NCBI GenBank assembly: GCA_945865485.1
Contig: CAMBEC010000011.1
Coordinates: 1-50,897, forward strand
DNA from: Rickettsia typhi
Lineage (GTDB): Bacteria > Pseudomonadota > Alphaproteobacteria > Rickettsiales > Rickettsiaceae
Reading direction: 5' to 3'
Length of the DNA: 50,897 nucleotides
Part shown: positions 46,685 to 50,897 of the stretch, piece after piece
Position numbering within the stretch: the stretch's first letter is position 1
Layout: each line of letters starts with the position of its first letter
Notes under the pieces: generated by a model
Databases searched by the model: none
Told to the model about the DNA's origin: nothing
Seen by the model: only the letters and a program-made list of their open reading frames with translations
Translations under genes and position numbers: made by a program

Positions 46685-47701
46685 TTAACTAAGTGACTGT
46701 ACTTGCCTATATCTAGCAAGGAGCGCTGATTTTTCGGTGGGGCTCCAACTCACTTTAGTAGTATAATTATAATATTTACTAGACATAAATTCTGAATCAT
46801 AAGCTTTTAACCAATTTAGTTGCGCTATAAAATCACGCCTTGTTCCACCCGAACCTAATATTGATTTATGCTTCCTAGCAGCCTCTGTTATTGCTCCTGG
46901 CGAAGGTTTTATTATTTTTCTTGTCCTTGGTGGCGTTTCGTAGCTGCTACTTAGCGAAGATGATAATGGTGGCGTTTCATAACTTCTGCTCACCGACGAT
47001 GATAATGGTGGTGTTTCGTAACGACTCAGTGACGATGATAATGGTGGTGTTTTGTAGCCACTACCCAATAACAGCAATGAAGGTGGCGTTAAAATAGGTG
47101 GAAGTTCTAACTGCTCTACTAAAGGAGCTAACTCTTCTGCTAAAGGAGCTAACTCTTCTGCTAAAGGAACTAACTGCTCTGCTAAAGGACCTAATGGTTG
47201 TACTAAAGGAACTAACTGCTCTGCTAAAGGACCTAATGGTTGTATTTGTTGCCTATCCTTATAAGTATTTAATACTTTTATGTTGTCTGTTGATATTAAG
47301 CCGAGTATCGTTAGGGGATTTGTTGGGCGGTTATATGACCATGTTACTTTTCCTTTGCAAATAATTTGTACCAACATATCGTTGCTAGTACCAATATTTT
47401 TACCCCTTTGCAAGCTTAGAAATACGCCTTTTGGGTCATTAATTACAAGATTACTACGTCCCCGCACTACTAGCTTAAGCCTTGCTAAATTATCGCTAAA
47501 AACTACCTCGGCTTTAACCCCAGTTTTTATAGAATGTCTGTTTAACGCTCTGGCTACATCCGTAAAATCGCCGCCGATTTGTACCTTATGACCATTGAAC
47601 CAAATATTCTCTTTAGCAAAAATAATAGTACCATTAACTACCCTGGTGTGATTAGTAGACATATTAGGATAAGATGAATGTACTATTGCAACTGCACTCA
47701 T
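46685..47701 (-). CDS. Uncharacterised protein with two kinds of internal tandem repeat
   Basis: A 338-residue protein that I cannot assign. Residues about 15-145 look like a compact beta-rich domain. Then come two repeat blocks: Leu/Pro/Glu-rich units of the PLGPLAEQLVPL kind (about 154-201) and four 12- or 13-residue units of YETPPLSSSLSRS kind (about 216-258). Basic RTRKIIKP and a C-terminal domain (about 275-338) follow. The DNA for the second block is a clear minisatellite (about 36-39 bp units at 46929-47070). Pro- and Ser-rich TP sites could be modified inside a host. No signal peptide. Function unknown. Confidence 0.65.
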   Translation of the reverse strand: MSAVAIVHSSYPNMSTNHTRVVNGTIIFAKENIWFNGHKVQIGGDFTDVARALNRHSIKTGVKAEVVFSDNLARLKLVVRGRSNLVINDPKGVFLSLQRGKNIGTSNDMLVQIICKGKVTWSYNRPTNPLTILGLISTDNIKVLNTYKDRQQIQPLGPLAEQLVPLVQPLGPLAEQLVPLAEELAPLAEELAPLVEQLELPPILTPPSLLLLGSGYKTPPLSSSLSRYETPPLSSSVSRSYETPPLSSSLSSSYETPPRTRKIIKPSPGAITEAARKHKSILGSGGTRRDFIAQLNWLKAYDSEFMSSKYYNYTTKVSWSPTEKSALLARYRQVQSLS

Positions 47702-48041
47702 AAAGTATATTAATATGTTATTAAAAATTTATAGTAATTTTAATAATTAAAGATTATTAATCATTTATCGCATCCTATTAAACTTTTTATATAATGTCAA
47801 TACTAAGAAAAGAAGGTAAAGCTCTAAGTTGACCCGTATTAAAATGCCTGTAACAGCACTTTAAAAATCAAGTTTGATTATAAATTGGTACAAAAATATG
47901 TATTTTTGTTTGTTTTAGGGAATATTAAATAACTAGAGTCTAGTACAAGAAACGCTTACATATTCAATTTCTCTATACTAGGCTCTATAGTCTGAAGCTT
48001 GTCTTATATCTTATAAATTTATACGTTATATAAAAACTATA
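47702..48041. other. Gene-free AT-rich stretch
   Basis: Spacer between the repeat protein and the tRNA-Ala promoter. The only structure I see is an imperfect inverted repeat at about 47931-47990 (CTAGAGTCTAGTA and TACTAGGCTC). No open frame of any length. Confidence 0.35.
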
Positions 48042-48070
48042 TTGACTATATTGGCAAGGCAGTATATAAA
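48042..48070 (+). promoter_or_regulatory. Promoter of tRNA-Ala
   Basis: TTGACT (48042-48047), a 17-nt spacer and TATAAA (48065-48070), ending 20 bp before the tRNA. It matches five of six bases in each box with ideal spacing. Confidence 0.65.
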
Positions 48071-48090
48071 ACCTGCATATACATAATTTT

Positions 48091-48165
<75 letters not shown>

Positions 48166-48543
48166 TCATTTTTACCAAAAAATATTTCCAAGTAATATTT
48201 AATTCATCCGAACTATGGATAAGATAAATATAATTCTTTTAAGCACTGGGTTACAATAGATCTGTAGCGTCCCAAGTGACATAAGGTTACGTGGCTGCTT
48301 TATACCAGAAAAAGTTATCCCTGAACGCAGATATTCCAAATTAAGAAATTAGCATAAAAAAGTAATATAGTAATGTTTAGGTCAAATTACAGAAACGAGG
48401 CAATTATTTGCTGAAATTTCTTATTTTTGTACACAACAAACAATAGACCTAAACTAAATATAGCTACAAAAATAAAAAGATACTGCAAGTGCCAGAAAAA
48501 TAGTGCTACTGTCACCTTATGTCAACTGGGGTTAAGGATATTT
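48166..48543. other. Intergenic region after tRNA-Ala
   Basis: No supported gene. At 48200-48230 there is a copy of the GAACTATGGATAAGATAAAT unit also seen near 46252. A 9-bp inverted repeat (GTTTAGGTC at 48375-48383, GACCTAAAC at 48446-48454) encloses about 60 bp. The in-frame extension of the next gene (from a TTG at 48427) has no conserved look. Confidence 0.35.
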
Positions 48544-48951
48544 ATGAAACAATATGGGCTTATAAAAGCATTAGAGAAACTTAGTAATACAATTAAAGAA
48601 ATTACCGAGGATAAAGGCTTTATGGAATATATAAAATCGACAAACAGAGAGGAAGCAAAAAAACTTGCTATACAATATTTCGTAGTAATATTAAAAAATT
48701 GCCAATATCATCAAATTGATACCCGATTTGTATATAAGCTACAAATTTTTCCTGAAATCAGTAATGAAATAAGAAATCTAATAAACACTTTTGAATTTAA
48801 GGATGAATATTCACAATCAGTACTTAGCTTTTTAGATAACGTTAATAATATGGAAACTAATCTCACGCACCGAGAAGTTTTACAAATGGGCAATTTAGAC
48901 GAACTTGTAGCTGATGTATCAAAATATGAGGAACTAATAAATTTTATGTAA
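48544..48951 (+). CDS. Small uncharacterised helical protein
   Basis: A 135-residue protein from ATG 48544, preceded by AAGGA at good distance; a longer frame from a TTG at 48427 is judged unlikely. It is almost all helix, rich in Glu, Lys and Asn, without signal peptide or membrane segments. I recognise no family. Isolated between tRNA-Ala and ppiD, transcribed towards the latter. Confidence 0.5.
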   Translation: MKQYGLIKALEKLSNTIKEITEDKGFMEYIKSTNREEAKKLAIQYFVVILKNCQYHQIDTRFVYKLQIFPEISNEIRNLINTFEFKDEYSQSVLSFLDNVNNMETNLTHREVLQMGNLDELVADVSKYEELINFM

Positions 48952-49211
48952 GCGCATCTTATTTTGCAATAAATAACCCTAGGAGTCTCTAGCACAAGAA
49001 TTTGATACTGTATTGCGAGTCAATAAGAAATTATGCTATGGAACTGTTAATAAAATAATTTATAAGCCATGAACGCTCCCAACTCATACCCAGTCTGATT
49101 CTTGGATTAAAATAACCAGTAGAGGTTGGGACTAAGAAATAAAATCTACTTAATCTTAAGGTGACAGCTTGTATCTATATATTCAATAAATCCATTGTTA
49201 ATCTGGTTGAA

Positions 49212-50804
49212 TTAATTTTCCGCGAAATTTGCCTTTATCTTCATATTGTTTTTCTGAGTTAGATAACCAACAAGCTCTTGAAAAACGCCCTCTTTAATTA
49301 CGTTTGAAAAGTGGTCCCCAGCATTCTTACGAATTTTATCTGCCATAATTTTGCTACTATTTACTCCCTTTAGATATGCAAAATAAGCTTTATTATCAGC
49401 GTTTATAATATTAGTCGCATTATTAAGTTTAATAGTGAATATTTCCTTTAATAAATCAGCTGGTAATTTATTTTCTATCGGTAAATCGGCTCTAGTAAAA
49501 GACAAATTTTGAACTATAGAAATACCTTTTGAGCTTAAAGTACTTTTATCAATTTTACTCAAATTCAAACCGTTTATTTCTTCTTTTAGACCTTTCATAT
49601 TAGCAATTGCAAGGTCCCTTTTTTCTATTGTATCTTTAATATTTTTTTCAACTTCTTCAAAGCCTTGTTCTCTGGTTTGTGTTACTGATTTTAAACTAAC
49701 TAACAGAATTTCAGAAGTGTCCTGAACTTCCATAGGATACGACACCTCCCCTTCTGCCATTTCAAAAACACTATCAGCCAGTTCTATGTAATCGGCTTGT
49801 GAGCTAGCACTCATGTCAGAGAAATTAATATCATTCCCACTTATTATTTGTAGATCATACTTGTTAGCAATTTCAGTTAGTGTAAGACCACTTGAAACAT
49901 CTTCTTCAAAATTTTTAGCAAGCTCATTAGAGAGCTCTGCTATTTTTTCACTACTAAACGCTTCTCTGACCTGGTCCTTAACCTCAGAGAATTTTTTTGA
50001 TTCAAATTCATCTTTGTATTCCTCAAAATAATTTCTTATATCTTTATCACTAATATTTAATTTTTTTTCTAAAAATTTTCTATCAGCTTTCACATATTCA
50101 AAACTTCTGAGCTCAGGTATTACGAACAAAGATTTATTTTCCTGATAAAACTGCAAAAGCTGTTCATTGGAAATATCATTTGGTTTATACCCATTTGGCT
50201 TGAATCCTAGATCGACAGAAAGTACGTCTACAACCCTAGTTTCTGACATATAATTAACAATATTTTCTGTCATCATTTTAGGCGGGTTAAAAGCGTCCAT
50301 GAATGTACCCAACATCGTACTCGTTATTAAATGATGTTTTACAGAAGCTAGATATTCCTCCTCTTTTGCCAATGAATTGTTAAAGGCGGCTTTAAATACA
50401 CTTAAGTCAAACTCTCCATTCGAATTTTTAAAGAACGGTGTCTTTTTCACATATGCAATAACTTTTTCATCGCTTATATCAAATTCATAATATTTTGCTA
50501 AATACTCAATCATCGAATCATTAATTAGCTTCTTCAAAACTGAATTATCTATCCCTAGTTCAGCAATATTTTCTTCAGTTAAATTAATCCCGTTTTGTCT
50601 TTGAAGAAAATCTACTTCTTTTGCTTTTGCAACATGAAATTCTTCAAAAGATATTGAGTCAGCGTCACTAAATGAAACTACGTCTCCAGAACTATTACCG
50701 TTGATAAATGCTGCGCCCCCGACACCAACAAAACTTAAGGCTATTAAGCCAAGCAATATCCTGACTAATAAACTATCCGCACCTTTCCTAAATTTTGATA
50801 TCAT
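49212..50804 (-). CDS. PpiD/SurA-N-type periplasmic chaperone
   Basis: A 530-residue membrane-anchored protein. A short cytoplasmic start (MISKFRKGADSLLVRILLGL...) with one helix (about 12-34) matches PpiD, followed by the SurA-N-like chaperone domain (FEEFHVAKAKEVDFLQRQNGINL ... FFKNSNGEFDLSVFKAAFNN). The middle (ELRSFEYVKADRKFL) and the part with AEGEVSYPMEVQDTSEILLVSL correspond to PpiD regions on either side of the parvulin domain, but the prolyl-isomerase domain itself seems absent. It likely helps outer-membrane proteins leave the translocon. A 9-bp palindrome sits upstream. Confidence 0.8.
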   Translation of the reverse strand: MISKFRKGADSLLVRILLGLIALSFVGVGGAAFINGNSSGDVVSFSDADSISFEEFHVAKAKEVDFLQRQNGINLTEENIAELGIDNSVLKKLINDSMIEYLAKYYEFDISDEKVIAYVKKTPFFKNSNGEFDLSVFKAAFNNSLAKEEEYLASVKHHLITSTMLGTFMDAFNPPKMMTENIVNYMSETRVVDVLSVDLGFKPNGYKPNDISNEQLLQFYQENKSLFVIPELRSFEYVKADRKFLEKKLNISDKDIRNYFEEYKDEFESKKFSEVKDQVREAFSSEKIAELSNELAKNFEEDVSSGLTLTEIANKYDLQIISGNDINFSDMSASSQADYIELADSVFEMAEGEVSYPMEVQDTSEILLVSLKSVTQTREQGFEEVEKNIKDTIEKRDLAIANMKGLKEEINGLNLSKIDKSTLSSKGISIVQNLSFTRADLPIENKLPADLLKEIFTIKLNNATNIINADNKAYFAYLKGVNSSKIMADKIRKNAGDHFSNVIKEGVFQELVGYLTQKNNMKIKANFAEN

Positions 50805-50822
50805 AAAAAATTTCTATTTACT

Positions 50823-50847
50823 TATTTTAGTATATCGAACTAAAATA
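50823..50847. promoter_or_regulatory. Operator-like palindrome upstream of the ppiD-like gene
   Basis: Perfect 9-bp inverted repeat, TATTTTAGT / ACTAAAATA, with a 7-bp centre, 19 bp before the start codon. On the minus strand TTGCAG-17-TATTTT lies just beside and partly inside it, so the palindrome overlaps the probable -10 box. A repressor site is possible. Confidence 0.4.
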
Positions 50848-50897
50848 GTGACCTAACTCAATAACTGCAAGTAAATTTTCCTATGAACCGAATCATT

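Noticed and set aside
47098-47364. Plus-strand leucine-rich frame (LLKELTALLKDL repeats)
   Set aside because: Antisense reading of the tandem repeats in the 338-residue protein; repetition makes any frame look regular.

Overview
The window is a low-GC alphaproteobacterial chromosome segment. It most likely comes from an intracellular member of the Rickettsiales, and the effector-like genes suggest a protist-associated lineage. The grounds are the core gene set (HslVU with an HslV propeptide, YchF-Pth-L25, ComM, NagZ-SodB, a PrtD/AprE-type type I secretion pair), many eukaryote-like repeat proteins (TPR, ankyrin, leucine-rich, poly-serine), pseudogenisation, and intergenic palindromic repeats of the kind common in Rickettsia and Wolbachia. 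The genus cannot be fixed from the sequence alone.

Layout. 0.2-1.7 kb: TPR protein with an N-terminal nuclear-localisation-like signal and a strong promoter. 1.8-3.2 kb: scoAB (3-oxoacid CoA-transferase). 3.4-5.8 kb: GNAT protein, PgsA and an aldehyde dehydrogenase. 5.8-18.3 kb: accessory island holding two ankyrin-type proteins, a protein with an HExxH zinc-protease motif, a poly-serine/LRR protein, AsmA, a broken serine beta-lactamase-family gene and three small genes of unknown function, two of them recent duplicates. 18.3-28.3 kb: mostly housekeeping (MFS pump, DUF805, YchF, Pth, L25, AEC transporter, TrxB, DnaB, NagZ, SodB). 28.3-35 kb: short MscS channel, a very large solitary FlgE-like hook protein preceded by a sigma-54-like promoter, GltX, tRNA-Ile, and two tandem arrays of palindromic repeats (79-bp and about 118-bp periods). 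35-46.2 kb: CspA, class II aldolase-like protein, ComM, cupin, HslU/HslV, HIT protein, aspartate-semialdehyde dehydrogenase, a glutamine-synthetase-derived probable pseudoenzyme, and the type I secretion ATPase and adaptor. 46.2-50.9 kb: repeat-rich spacer, tandem-repeat protein of unknown function, tRNA-Ala, a small unknown gene and a PpiD-like periplasmic chaperone.

Clearest coupled units: scoB-scoA (3-nt gap), pgsA-aldehyde dehydrogenase (19-nt overlap), nagZ-sodB, hslV-hslU and HIT-asd (each ATGA overlap), MFS-DUF805 (2-nt gap) and the type I secretion pair (13-nt gap). The observations most worth a second look are the glutamine-synthetase-like pseudoenzyme, the nuclear-signal-bearing repeat proteins, the small-gene family with conserved ends, and the lone FlgE with a -24/-12 promoter. 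All names come from reading motifs and remembered family sequences; no database search was run.
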